A stretch of 9,306 bases of DNA from CAZSVI01 sp964610205 (GCA_964610205.1 CAZSVI010000135.1:1-9306); one strand, 5' to 3'; positions 1 to 6,893 are shown, counted from the stretch's first letter. A program made the numbers and translations. The notes: generated by a model not told the origin, from the sequence alone.

Positions 1-75
1 GCTAAAGATTTTGTAATAAAGCCCTTTGAAAAATCAAGAGTATACCAGGCGATTAAAAATGTGCTGGCAATCTAG
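1..75 (+). CDS. Response-regulator receiver domain, C-terminal fragment (partial)
   Basis: Only the last 24 residues and the TAG stop (73-75) are in the window; the gene begins upstream. The peptide starts AKDFVIKPFEKSRVYQAIKN. This matches the end of a CheY-like receiver domain: an 'A-x-D-F-[VI]-x-K-P-F' segment with the conserved Lys followed by a cis-Pro (strand beta5), then the final helix alpha5. The stop comes right after alpha5, so nothing follows the receiver domain. It could be a stand-alone CheY-type protein, or a larger protein such as a hybrid kinase that ends in a receiver domain. The phospho-acceptor Asp and any partner domain lie outside the window. The family call is fairly safe; signal and partner cannot be told. 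It is separated from yicC by 245 bp and probably belongs to a different transcription unit. Confidence 0.8.
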   Translation, partial: AKDFVIKPFEKSRVYQAIKNVLAI

Positions 76-320
76 TGGGTTGTAAAGCTTCAATTTTATA
101 TTTATTTTTCGAAGCTATACAAATCCACTTCCTTGATGTTGTGGCCTGCAAACCCTAAAATACATACTTTACATGCTGCTAGGAGTCCGCTCGAAAAGGC
201 AAGCACGCATCCTTAAGTCCATTTTCCGTGCATTCTCCTGCAAAAAAAAGCGTTAAATAAGGGTTTAAGTTATGTTTGAAACAGGGATTTTGAGATTAGG
301 TAACCGGGAGGTTAATGATA
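76..320. other. Gene-free spacer between the receiver gene and yicC
   Basis: No credible coding frame is seen on either strand. A short inverted repeat AGCTTC (86-91) / GAAGCT (111-116) with a 19-nt AT-rich loop lies just after the receiver gene; it is too weak, and lacks a following U-run, to be called a terminator. The middle part (about 130-230) is less AT-rich than the flanks and reads like a conserved or repeated block, with GTGCTTGCCTTTTCGAGCGG and GGACTCCTAGCAGCATG visible on the minus strand. A run of eight A residues lies at 242-249. No convincing sigma-A promoter for yicC could be fixed: TTGAAA at 276-281 has no matching -10 at 16-18 nt. The promoter for the yicC cluster should be in this spacer but remains unassigned. 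Confidence 0.5.
306..311 (+). promoter_or_regulatory. Shine-Dalgarno site of yicC (decides the start)
   Basis: GGGAGG at 306-311 sits 9 nt before ATG 321 but only 3 nt before the in-frame ATG 315. The spacing favours 321, which also gives the family's usual N-terminus MIRSMTGYG. Confidence 0.8.
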
Positions 321-1199
321 ATGATAAGAAGCATGACCGGATATGGTCATTATGAGTATCAGGATGAAGAAATCCGTATGTCGGTTGAAATAAAATCCGT
401 AAACCACAGATATTGTGATGTGTATATCCGTATGCCCAGACTATTGAACTGCTTTGAGGATAAGATACGTTCTCTTATTGCGGAAAAGTTAACAAGAGGG
501 AAAATAGATGTTTTTATTAACTGGGAAAACATTGGAGAAGGTGTAAAAGAGGTGGTTCTTGATGAAGGTCTTGCCCATGCCTATTATCAAGCCATGAGTA
601 AACTGGCTGTAAATCTCGGCCTGAGGGATGATATTTCGGCTTCATCCCTTGTGAGATTTCCTGAAATTCTCCGTGTTGAAAAAAAAGAAGAAGATGAGAA
701 AACCATCTGGTTGGTATTGAAGAAAGCTGTTAACAGTGCCGTTGATATGCTTGTCTCCATGAGAGAGGCGGAAGGGGAAAAGTTGAGGATAAGCTTGAAG
801 GAAATCTGCGGTATAATATACGATAGTACATTAGTGATTAGTGAACGGGCGCCTTTAGTGGTTGTTGAGTATAAAGAAAAATTAAAGGCACGAATAAACG
901 AATTGATGGAAACCAACACGGTGGATGAAACACGTATAGCTATGGAGATTGCCATTTTTGCGGATAAATGCAGCATAAACGAAGAATTGGTGCGCCTGAA
1001 AAGTCACCTTGATCAATTCGTAAGCATTCTGAAAACAACCGGACCGATAGGAAAAAAGCTGGATTTTCTTCTGCAGGAAATGAATAGGGAGGTAAATACA
1101 ATAGGCTCAAAAGCAAATGATATTGAAGTTACGAAAAGTGTTGTTGATTTGAAAAGTGAAATTGAAAAGCTAAGGGAACAGATACAGAATATAGAATAG
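321..1199 (+). CDS. yicC: YicC/YloC family endoribonuclease
   Basis: This 292-residue protein matches the family's usual length of about 290. The YicC N-terminal domain spans about residues 2-155: MIRSMTGYG at the start, EIKSVNHRY near 23-31, and a TRGKIDVFI strand near 58-66. The C-terminal DUF1732 domain spans about 205-292 with the family's signature elements EEL.RL..HL (221-230), GPIGKKLDFLLQEMNRE (241-257), NTIGSK (259-264) and a terminal REQIQNIE. Family members are cytoplasmic, metal-dependent endoribonucleases; E. coli YicC has been linked to small-RNA turnover. The physiological substrate in clostridia is not known. The C-terminus is Lys/Glu-rich and probably helical. ATG 321 is preferred over 315 because of Shine-Dalgarno spacing and family N-termini. 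It leads a cluster with remA (40 bp downstream), gmk and rpoZ, an order conserved in many Firmicutes, so co-transcription is likely. Confidence 0.95.
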   Translation: MIRSMTGYGHYEYQDEEIRMSVEIKSVNHRYCDVYIRMPRLLNCFEDKIRSLIAEKLTRGKIDVFINWENIGEGVKEVVLDEGLAHAYYQAMSKLAVNLGLRDDISASSLVRFPEILRVEKKEEDEKTIWLVLKKAVNSAVDMLVSMREAEGEKLRISLKEICGIIYDSTLVISERAPLVVVEYKEKLKARINELMETNTVDETRIAMEIAIFADKCSINEELVRLKSHLDQFVSILKTTGPIGKKLDFLLQEMNREVNTIGSKANDIEVTKSVVDLKSEIEKLREQIQNIE

Positions 1200-1226
1200 G
1201 TGATTAAACCCATAACCCGAATACAT

Positions 1227-1232
1227 GGAGGG
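1227..1232 (+). promoter_or_regulatory. Shine-Dalgarno site of remA (decides the start)
   Basis: GGAGGG at 1227-1232 is 7 nt before ATG 1240. An in-frame ATG at 1225 overlaps this site, so it cannot be the start for a ribosome bound here. ATG 1240 also yields the conserved N-terminus MKLINVGFGN. Confidence 0.85.
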
Positions 1233-1239
1233 CTTGAAT

Positions 1240-1524
1240 ATGAAATTAATAAATGTTGGATTTGGTAATATCGTATCCGCCAGCCGGATCATTGCAATCG
1301 TCAGTCCGGAATCGGCGCCTATTAAGCGGATTATTCAGGAGGCAAGGGAAAGGGGCATGTTAATTGATGCGACTTATGGAAGAAGAACCCGTGCTGTGAT
1401 TGTAACAGACAGTGATCATATTATCCTGTCAGCCGTTCAACCCGAAACTGTTGCCCACAGGCTTAGTGGTAAAGGGAATGAACCGGCGGTTATTGATGAA
1501 ATGGATCAGGAGGTCACCGAATGA
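1240..1524 (+). CDS. remA: RemA/YlzA-family DNA-binding regulator (DUF370)
   Basis: The 94-residue product is almost entirely the RemA core: INVGFGNIVSASRIIAIVSP (4-23), ESAPIKRIIQEARERGMLID (24-43), TYGRRTRAVIVTDSDHIILS (45-64) and AVQPETVAHRL (65-75). In Bacillus subtilis RemA is a small DNA-binding protein that assembles into ring-like oligomers and activates matrix (eps, tapA) and osmoprotection genes. Arg residues in these blocks (here R17, R31 and the R48-R51 region) are positioned as in that family. Whether this clostridial protein controls matrix genes is not shown by the window; it may act as a broader regulator or architectural protein. The last 18 or so residues are acidic (EMDQEVTE) and poorly conserved. 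The stop TGA (1522-1524) overlaps the gmk start in an ATGA arrangement, implying translational coupling with gmk. Confidence 0.95.
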   Translation: MKLINVGFGNIVSASRIIAIVSPESAPIKRIIQEARERGMLIDATYGRRTRAVIVTDSDHIILSAVQPETVAHRLSGKGNEPAVIDEMDQEVTE

Positions 1525-2108
1525 ATTCCGGGTTGCTGGTTGTAGTATCCGGGCCGGCCGGAGTTGGAAAAGGGACGGTAGTTTCCCTTGTGCGTGAAAG
1601 AAACAATGATGTTGTTTTTTCTGTTTCAGCGACATCACGGAAGCCGAGACCCGGAGAAATCGACGGTGAAAATTATTATTTTGTTTCCCAAAAGGAATTT
1701 GAAAAGATGGTTCAGGAAGACAAACTTCTTGAATGGGTGGAGTATTGCGGTAACTATTACGGTACACCAAGATATTATGTAGAAGAACAACTGAGCAGAG
1801 GATCTGTTGTTATACTGGAGATTGAGGTGGAAGGCGCGGATAGAATAAAAAAGAAATATCCCCAATGTATTTCTGTTTTTATAACCCCGCCGGATCTGGA
1901 AGAACTTAGAAACAGGATAACAAGAAGGGGTACGGAATCTCCGGATATTATTGAAAAGAGGATGAGTCAGGCGAAAAAAGAACTGGAACATATTTCAGAA
2001 TATGATTACGTTATAATAAATCATACTGTTGAGGAATCTGTGGACAGATTTCTTTCTATAATGCAGGAAGAAAGGCATAAAAGATCTGTTCCCGGTCAGG
2101 AACAATAA
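1521..2108 (+). CDS. gmk: Guanylate kinase
   Basis: Guanylate kinase phosphorylates GMP to GDP with ATP in the cytoplasm, supplying GTP, dGTP and (p)ppGpp precursors. The 195-residue product shows the P-loop GPAGVGKGT (11-19) and the GMP-binding segment SATSRKPRPGE (36-46), followed by GENYYFV (49-55). LEWVEYCGNYYGTP (70-83) is the conserved E-W-x-x-[YV]-x-G-N-x-Y-G-T element. LEIEVEGA (99-106) and the lid sequence RITRRGTES, with its conserved Arg-Gly-Thr-Glu-Ser, complete the set. Length is typical (about 190-210), and no key residue appears to be missing. The start ATG overlaps the remA stop, and AGGAGGT (1508-1514) inside the end of remA serves as the ribosome binding site. Firmicutes Gmk enzymes are known targets of (p)ppGpp inhibition; that this one is inhibited is inference. 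Confidence 0.97.
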   Translation: MNSGLLVVVSGPAGVGKGTVVSLVRERNNDVVFSVSATSRKPRPGEIDGENYYFVSQKEFEKMVQEDKLLEWVEYCGNYYGTPRYYVEEQLSRGSVVILEIEVEGADRIKKKYPQCISVFITPPDLEELRNRITRRGTESPDIIEKRMSQAKKELEHISEYDYVIINHTVEESVDRFLSIMQEERHKRSVPGQEQ

Positions 2109-2158
2109 ATTAAACTTTCTATATACACGTTTAATAATAATAAGAGGAGTGATCAAAT

Positions 2159-2383
2159 ATGATACAACCACCTATTGGAGACTTGTTAAAAAAAGTGGAA
2201 AACCGTTACACCCTTGTAATCGCAACCGCCAAAAGAGCCCGGATGCTGACAGGCGGAGTGCAGCCATTAGCGGTCTCGAAATCGAATAAGGATGTTACCA
2301 TTGCAATTAATGAAATCAATGAGGGAAAAGTACGCTATCATAAGATAAAACGTGAGGGAAACAATCAGGAATCCACATCATAA
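2159..2383 (+). CDS. rpoZ: DNA-directed RNA polymerase subunit omega
   Basis: The 74-residue protein carries the omega core. PPIGDLLKKVENRYTLVIAT (residues 4-23) is followed by AKRARMLTGG, where the family has 'ATAKRARQL..G', then a short helix-forming stretch ending in AINEINEGKVRYHKI. Omega binds the beta-prime C-terminal region and helps assemble and stabilise RNA polymerase. The proteobacterial N-terminal MAR motif used for ppGpp binding at site 1 is absent, as is usual in Firmicutes, so ppGpp sensing through omega is not expected. The tail is short and polar (REGNNQESTS). GAGGAG at 2144-2149 lies 9 nt before the ATG. The gene follows gmk by 50 bp with no terminator, consistent with one operon. 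Confidence 0.95.
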   Translation: MIQPPIGDLLKKVENRYTLVIATAKRARMLTGGVQPLAVSKSNKDVTIAINEINEGKVRYHKIKREGNNQESTS

Positions 2384-2477
2384 ATATATAAGGATGGTAC
2401 GGGTTACTTAAAATTTAGTTTTTATCAGGTTCATTTTTTATATATCAGATTAGAGGAACCGCAGGGAGGAAAATTCA

Positions 2478-3866
2478 ATGTCTTTTGAAAAAACTATGGA
2501 TAAAATTGTCGCTTTGGCAAAAAACAGAGGTTTTATATTCCAGGGATCGGAAATCTATGACGGCCTGGCTAATACATGGGATTATGGCCCTTTAGGTGTG
2601 GAATTTAAAAACAACATTAAAAGGCTTTGGTGGAAAAAATTTATCCAGGAGAATCCCTATAACATTGGACTGGATTGCGCCATTCTGATGAACCCGATGG
2701 TATGGGTGGCATCCGGGCATGTAGGCGGTTTTTCCGATCCCCTTATTGATTGCCGGCAATGTAAAACCAGACATAGAGCCGATAAACTTATTGAGGACTG
2801 GAACAGGGAAAATAATATCAGCATGATGGCGGATGGCCTCAGTAATGAAGCTTTGACACAATATATGGAGGAAAACAAAATAAGCTGTCCCAACTGCGGC
2901 GGAAGGGATTTTACAGGTATCCGCAAATTTAATCTGATGTTTAAAACTTTTCAGGGAGTAACCGAAGAGTCCAAAAATGAAATTTATCTCAGGCCTGAAA
3001 CGGCACAGGGGATCTTTGTAAATTTTAAAAATGTGCAGCGTTCCTCAAGAAAGAAAATTCCCTTTGGGATAGGTCAGATCGGTAAAGCATTCAGAAATGA
3101 AATCACTCCGGGTAACTTTACTTTCCGTACCCGTGAATTTGAACAGATGGAGCTGGAGTTTTTCTGTGAACCCGGTACCGATATGGAATGGTTTTTATAT
3201 TGGAAGGAGTTTTGCTTAAACTGGCTGTTATCTTTAAATGTAAAGCGGGAAAGTATCAAAATGAGAGATCATGCAAAGGAAGAGCTGAGCCATTACAGCA
3301 ACGCGACCACTGATATTGAATACAGGTTCCCCTTTGGCTGGGGAGAACTATGGGGAATTGCCGACAGAACGGATTTTGACCTTAAGCGGCATATGGAATA
3401 TTCAAAAGAAGATATGAGTTATTTTGATTCCGTTACAAACAACAAATATGTCCCTTACTGCATCGAGCCTTCACTGGGGGCGGACAGGGTTGCCCTTGCC
3501 CTGCTATGTGAAGCATATGACGAAGAGGATCTTGGCGGTGGGGATGTGCGTATTGTTTTGCGTTTTCACCCTTCGGTGGCTCCGGTTAAAATCGCCGTAT
3601 TGCCCTTGTCAAAAAAGCTGGGACATGAAGCTTATAAAATATACGAGGAACTGTCGGTAAACTATGTCTGTGAATATGATGAAACGGGAAGTATCGGAAA
3701 GCGCTATCGCCGTCAGGACGAAATTGGTACACCTTTTTGTATTACCTTCGACTTTGATTCTCTGGAAGACAAGGCTGTAACCATTCGTGAAAGGGATTCC
3801 ATGAGTCAGATCAGAGTTCCTGTTTCGGATTTGGATGAGTATCTGAAAGAGAAATTTGATATATAA
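2478..3866 (+). CDS. glyS: Glycyl-tRNA synthetase, single-chain (alpha2) type
   Basis: This class II synthetase charges tRNA-Gly. It is the homodimeric, eukaryote/archaea-like GlyRS found in many clostridia, not the bacterial alpha/beta pair. The 462-residue length is typical. Visible elements: GFIFQGSEIYDGLANTWDYG (18-36), including the GSEIYGG-like glycine-site segment; GHVGGFSDP (80-88) for motif 1; a probable Zn knuckle C92-x2-C95 and C137-x2-C140; motif 2 with YLRPETAQGIFVNF (170-183), GKAFRNEITP (202-211) and FRTREFEQME (216-225); motif 3 EPSLGADR (330-337). The C-terminal anticodon-binding domain starts near 365 (HPSVAPVKIAVLPLSKK), with YDETGSIGKRYRRQDEIGTP (400-419). AGGGAGG (2463-2469) lies 8 nt before ATG. 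There is no T-box leader: only 94 bp separates it from rpoZ. A strong terminator follows at 3924-3952. It may be read through from the yicC cluster or from an unrecognised local promoter; TTAGTT (2415-2420) and TTATAT (2438-2443) are only a weak candidate. Confidence 0.96.
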   Translation: MSFEKTMDKIVALAKNRGFIFQGSEIYDGLANTWDYGPLGVEFKNNIKRLWWKKFIQENPYNIGLDCAILMNPMVWVASGHVGGFSDPLIDCRQCKTRHRADKLIEDWNRENNISMMADGLSNEALTQYMEENKISCPNCGGRDFTGIRKFNLMFKTFQGVTEESKNEIYLRPETAQGIFVNFKNVQRSSRKKIPFGIGQIGKAFRNEITPGNFTFRTREFEQMELEFFCEPGTDMEWFLYWKEFCLNWLLSLNVKRESIKMRDHAKEELSHYSNATTDIEYRFPFGWGELWGIADRTDFDLKRHMEYSKEDMSYFDSVTNNKYVPYCIEPSLGADRVALALLCEAYDEEDLGGGDVRIVLRFHPSVAPVKIAVLPLSKKLGHEAYKIYEELSVNYVCEYDETGSIGKRYRRQDEIGTPFCITFDFDSLEDKAVTIRERDSMSQIRVPVSDLDEYLKEKFDI

Positions 3867-3923
3867 CGAGGCTTCAGGGCTATAATATATGGTTATGTTG
3901 AACAAAATGAATAGCAGTGTTAT

Positions 3924-3952
3924 AAAAAACCGGACAATAGTCCGGTTTTTTT
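3924..3952 (+). terminator. Intrinsic terminator after glyS
   Basis: The hairpin has stem arms at 3924-3935 and 3940-3951, a GC core CCGGAC/GTCCGG and an AATA loop (3936-3939), and runs directly into a T-tract (TTTTTTT, 3946-3952). The A-run on the left arm would make it work in both directions. It separates glyS from ppdK. Confidence 0.92.
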
Positions 3953-3973
3953 ACAAAATCCAAACAATTTGGG

Positions 3974-4002
3974 TTGTTAGAAAAACCAACATATGCTATG
4001 AT
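3974..4002 (+). promoter_or_regulatory. Sigma-A-type promoter of ppdK
   Basis: The -35 TTGTTA (3974-3979) and -10 TATGAT (3997-4002) are separated by exactly 17 nt. They lie just downstream of the glyS terminator and about 105 bp upstream of the ppdK start. Transcription would begin near 4009 and give a leader of about 95 nt. The match is good but not perfect; it rests on sequence alone. Confidence 0.65.
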
Positions 4003-4020
4003 TATTTTTGGTAATGAGTG

Positions 4021-4081
4021 CATGTATGTTCCTTACATGGAAATAATTTTTTACAGACATATATGGTTAAGAATATAACCA
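4021..4081 (+). other. ppdK leader with two small hairpins
   Basis: Two short stems can be drawn in the presumed ppdK 5' leader: CATGTA (4021-4026) with TACATG (4034-4039), and TGGTTA (4064-4069) with TAACCA (4076-4081). Both are 6 bp and AT-rich, so they could arise by chance. No known riboswitch consensus was recognised, and neither hairpin covers the Shine-Dalgarno site. Confidence 0.25.
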
Positions 4082-4091
4082 ATGATGATAT

Positions 4092-4098
4092 AGGAGGG
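4092..4098 (+). promoter_or_regulatory. Shine-Dalgarno site of ppdK (decides the start)
   Basis: AGGAGGG at 4092-4098 is 6 nt before ATG 4105. An upstream in-frame ATG at 4018 lacks such a site and would add 29 residues with no resemblance to PPDK. Confidence 0.9.
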
Positions 4099-4104
4099 AA
4101 AAAT

Positions 4105-6738
4105 ATGGCAAAATATGTTTATTTATTTAATGAGGGCAATGCATCGATGAGAAACCTTCTTGGGGGAAAAGGCGCGAACCTGGCTGAAATGACCGGTCTT
4201 GGCCTTCCTGTGCCAAGAGGCTTTACGGTTACAACAGAAGCCTGCACCCGTTATTATGACGATGGAAAGGTTATTGCGGAGGAAATAGAAAAAGAAATAT
4301 ACGCAAGTCTGGCCAAAACGGAAGCAGTTGTAGGCAAAAAATTCGGGGATCCCTCAAACCCTTTTCTGGTATCGGTACGATCAGGCGCAAGGGCTTCAAT
4401 GCCCGGAATGATGGATACAATATTGAATCTCGGCCTCAATGATACGGTCATTGAAGGTTTAGCCGGCTTAACCGGAAATCCAAGGTTTGCTTATGACAGT
4501 TACAGACGTTTTATTACTATGTTTTCGGATGTAGTCATGGAAATAGAAAAGGTTAAGTTTGATAAAATCATGGATGCGATGAAAGAAGAAAAAGGGGTTG
4601 TAAACGATACCGAGCTGAACGCGGCCGACCTGAAAAATCTTGTTGCAAAATTTAAGGAATTGTATCGGAATGAAAAAGGCGAACCCTTTCCGCAGGATCC
4701 CAGAGTACAGTTAATGGAAGCCATCAAAGCTGTTTTCAGATCCTGGGATAATCCGAGAGCTATAGTTTACAGACGCTTGAACGATATTCCATATGATTGG
4801 GGTACAGCGGTAAATGTTCAGGAAATGGTTTACGGGAATATGGGGAATGATTCCGGAACCGGTGTTGCCTTTACAAGAAATCCGTCCACAGGTGAAAAGA
4901 AGCTTTATGGTGAGTTTCTGATGAATGCCCAGGGAGAGGATGTAGTGGCCGGGATTAGAACGCCCCAGTCCATTGAACAGTTAAAAGATACAAATCCCGA
5001 GGCGTATAATCAGTTTATAGGTATTGCGCAAAAACTGGAGAATCATTATTGTGATATGCAGGACATGGAGTTTACAATAGAACGCGGAAAGCTGTTCATG
5101 CTGCAAACAAGAAACGGAAAAAGGACGGCCGTGGCTGCCCTGCGGATTGCGGTTGATCTCGTGAATGAAGGAATGATAACAAAGGAAGAAGCCTTGCTGA
5201 AAGTGGATCCGAAGCAGTTGGATTCTCTGCTGCATCCTCAGTTTGAGCCAAAGGCTCTGAAAGCCGCGAATATTATCGCTAAGGGGTTACCGGCCTCTCC
5301 CGGAGCAGCTACGGGAAAGGTTTATTTTACTGCCGAGGACGCTGTAAATGCGTATGCAAAAGGAAGTAAACAGATTGTGCTGGTCCGTCTTGAAACATCT
5401 CCGGAAGATATTGAGGGAATGCATGTTTCCCAGGGTATTTTAACGGCCCGTGGCGGTATGACCTCCCATGCGGCTGTGGTGGCCAGGGGGATGGGAACCT
5501 GTTGTGTTGCGGGCTGCGGTGAAATTAAAATCCATGAGGAAGAGAAGGTTTTTACTGATAAGAACGGACGTAAATATGCTGAGGGGGATTGGATTTCCCT
5601 TGATGGTTCAACCGGCAATGTATATGGTGAGCAGCTTCCAACCATAGAACCTGAAATGACGGATGACTTTAGTATTTTAATGCAATGGGCGGATGCTGAA
5701 CGTATTCTTAAGATAAGGACGAATGCGGATACTCCTGCGGATGCCGCGCAGGCAATGAAATTCGGAGCCGAAGGAATCGGCCTTTGCCGGACTGAGCATA
5801 TGTTCTTTGACAGTGATCGTATTGGCGCGATGAGAGAGATGATTGTCGCCCGTACTGTTGAACAAAGGAAAAAAGCGTTGAATAAGCTGCTTCCTATGCA
5901 AAGGGCTGATTTTGAAGGGCTGTTCAGAGAGATGAAGGGATATCCGGTTACCATACGGTTCCTTGATCCACCGCTTCACGAATTCCTTCCCCAGGAAAAT
6001 GAAGATATTAAGCTATTGGCGAAAGAAATGGATCTTTCCTTTGACGAATTGAAGGGAATTGTTGCCGATCTTCATGAATTCAACCCAATGATGGGCCACA
6101 GGGGATGCCGCCTGGCAGTTACGTATCCGGAGATAGCTGAAATGCAGACAAGAGCTGTAATTGAAGCGGCTATCAATGTAAACCGTTCAGGAATGAATGT
6201 AATTCCGGAGATTATGATACCGTTGGTCGGTGAAGTTAAAGAGTTGAAATACGTAAAAGATATTGTGGTTGCTACGGCAGATGCCATCATTAAAGAAGCC
6301 GGAGTTCAAATGAAATATATGGTCGGCACAATGATTGAAATACCCAGAGCGGCAATAACAGCCGATGAAATTGCGAAAGAAGCCGAATTCTTTTCCTTCG
6401 GTACCAATGACCTGACTCAGATGGCTTTTGGTTTCAGCCGTGATGATGCCGGAAAGTTCCTTGAGGAATACTACAATAAAAAGATCTATGAGTCCGATCC
6501 CTTCGCGAGGCTCGATCAGGTTGGAGTAGGTGCGCTGATAAAAATCGCCGTTGAAAAAGGCCGCCAGACCAGACCGGAAATAAAGCTTGGCATTTGCGGA
6601 GAACATGGAGGAGATCCGTCTTCAATTGAATTCTGCCACAACGCGGGCCTCCATTATGTTTCCTGCTCGCCGTTCCGGGTTCCTATCGCAAGGCTGGCTG
6701 CCGCACAGGCGGCAGTGGACAAAGATAGGCAGAAGTAA
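4105..6738 (+). CDS. ppdK: Pyruvate, phosphate dikinase
   Basis: PPDK interconverts ATP + phosphate + pyruvate and AMP + PPi + PEP in the cytoplasm. In clostridia it can work in the glycolytic direction alongside or instead of pyruvate kinase, or make PEP. The product is 877 residues, the normal length. The N-terminal ATP-grasp domain (about 1-340) has GGKGANLAEM (20-29, with Lys22), SVRSGARASMPGMMDT (90-105, with Arg92) and DMEFTIERGKLFMLQTRNGK (320-339). The swivelling phosphohistidine domain (about 390-510) has GGMTSHAAVVARG (450-462), with catalytic His455 (CAT at 5467-5469) and Thr453, the residue modified by regulatory kinases in some relatives. The C-terminal TIM barrel (about 530-877) binds PEP/pyruvate: GLCRTEHMFF with Arg562, IRFLDPPLHEFLP with Arg618, IEIPRAA with Glu745, FGTNDLTQ with Asn768, and GICGEHGGDP with catalytic Cys831 (6595-6597). 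All catalytic residues looked for are present. No PDRP-type regulatory gene lies next to it. Confidence 0.98.
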   Translation: MAKYVYLFNEGNASMRNLLGGKGANLAEMTGLGLPVPRGFTVTTEACTRYYDDGKVIAEEIEKEIYASLAKTEAVVGKKFGDPSNPFLVSVRSGARASMPGMMDTILNLGLNDTVIEGLAGLTGNPRFAYDSYRRFITMFSDVVMEIEKVKFDKIMDAMKEEKGVVNDTELNAADLKNLVAKFKELYRNEKGEPFPQDPRVQLMEAIKAVFRSWDNPRAIVYRRLNDIPYDWGTAVNVQEMVYGNMGNDSGTGVAFTRNPSTGEKKLYGEFLMNAQGEDVVAGIRTPQSIEQLKDTNPEAYNQFIGIAQKLENHYCDMQDMEFTIERGKLFMLQTRNGKRTAVAALRIAVDLVNEGMITKEEALLKVDPKQLDSLLHPQFEPKALKAANIIAKGLPASPGAATGKVYFTAEDAVNAYAKGSKQIVLVRLETSPEDIEGMHVSQGILTARGGMTSHAAVVARGMGTCCVAGCGEIKIHEEEKVFTDKNGRKYAEGDWISLDGSTGNVYGEQLPTIEPEMTDDFSILMQWADAERILKIRTNADTPADAAQAMKFGAEGIGLCRTEHMFFDSDRIGAMREMIVARTVEQRKKALNKLLPMQRADFEGLFREMKGYPVTIRFLDPPLHEFLPQENEDIKLLAKEMDLSFDELKGIVADLHEFNPMMGHRGCRLAVTYPEIAEMQTRAVIEAAINVNRSGMNVIPEIMIPLVGEVKELKYVKDIVVATADAIIKEAGVQMKYMVGTMIEIPRAAITADEIAKEAEFFSFGTNDLTQMAFGFSRDDAGKFLEEYYNKKIYESDPFARLDQVGVGALIKIAVEKGRQTRPEIKLGICGEHGGDPSSIEFCHNAGLHYVSCSPFRVPIARLAAAQAAVDKDRQK

Positions 6739-6757
6739 ACGCATTATACCTGAAGAC

Positions 6758-6836
6758 CTTCAACATAAGCTATGATGGCGTTTGTTACACAATCGGGAAA
6801 CCGGTTTTTAACGTCAATGGTGGGATGATGTTGAAG
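6758..6836. repeat. Nested inverted repeat, possible structured RNA or small palindromic element
   Basis: A 9-bp perfect outer repeat, CTTCAACAT (6758-6766) and ATGTTGAAG (6828-6836), encloses a second 6-bp pairing, GGCGTT (6777-6782) with AACGTC (6810-6815, one G-U). That in turn encloses AATCGG (6791-6796) with CCGGTT (6801-6806, one U-G) closed by a GAAA tetraloop (6797-6800). Three nested helices closed by a GNRA loop are more than expected by chance in about 80 bp. It could be a 3'-UTR structure of ppdK, a small RNA, or a short MITE-like dispersed repeat. I recognise no named family. Confidence 0.45.
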
Positions 6837-6867
6837 CGGAAGTTTTTTATTTGTTATATTGTCGCTA

Positions 6868-6893
6868 AAGGCCACTCTTTCGGGAGTGGCCTT
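6868..6893 (+). terminator. GC-rich hairpin, possible ppdK terminator without a U-tract
   Basis: AAGGCCACTC (6868-6877) pairs perfectly with GAGTGGCCTT (6884-6893) around a TTTCGG loop, a stable 10-bp stem. Only the final TT of the stem, followed by AAATG, sits where a U-tract would be expected. It could be a weak or factor-assisted terminator, or an mRNA 3'-end stabiliser. It is placed 130 bp after the ppdK stop. Confidence 0.5.

Noticed and set aside
86..116. AGCTTC/GAAGCT inverted repeat after the receiver gene as a terminator
   Set aside because: The 6-bp stem has a 19-nt loop, and no T-run follows the right arm.
1225..1239. Upstream in-frame ATG for remA
   Set aside because: This ATG overlaps the GGAGGG Shine-Dalgarno itself; ATG 1240 gives the conserved RemA N-terminus.
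4018..4104. Upstream in-frame start for ppdK adding 29 residues
   Set aside because: No ribosome binding site is present, the added residues do not resemble PPDK, and it would nearly coincide with the predicted transcription start.
3867..4104. Riboswitch or T-box in the glyS-ppdK spacer
   Set aside because: The region holds a simple terminator, a promoter and two small AT-rich hairpins; no T-box, GEMM or other riboswitch consensus was seen.
5322..5954. Open minus-strand frame of 210 codons inside ppdK
   Set aside because: It lies entirely antisense to a well-conserved enzyme domain, has a Ser-rich low-information composition and shows no family motif; it is a by-product of ppdK codon use.
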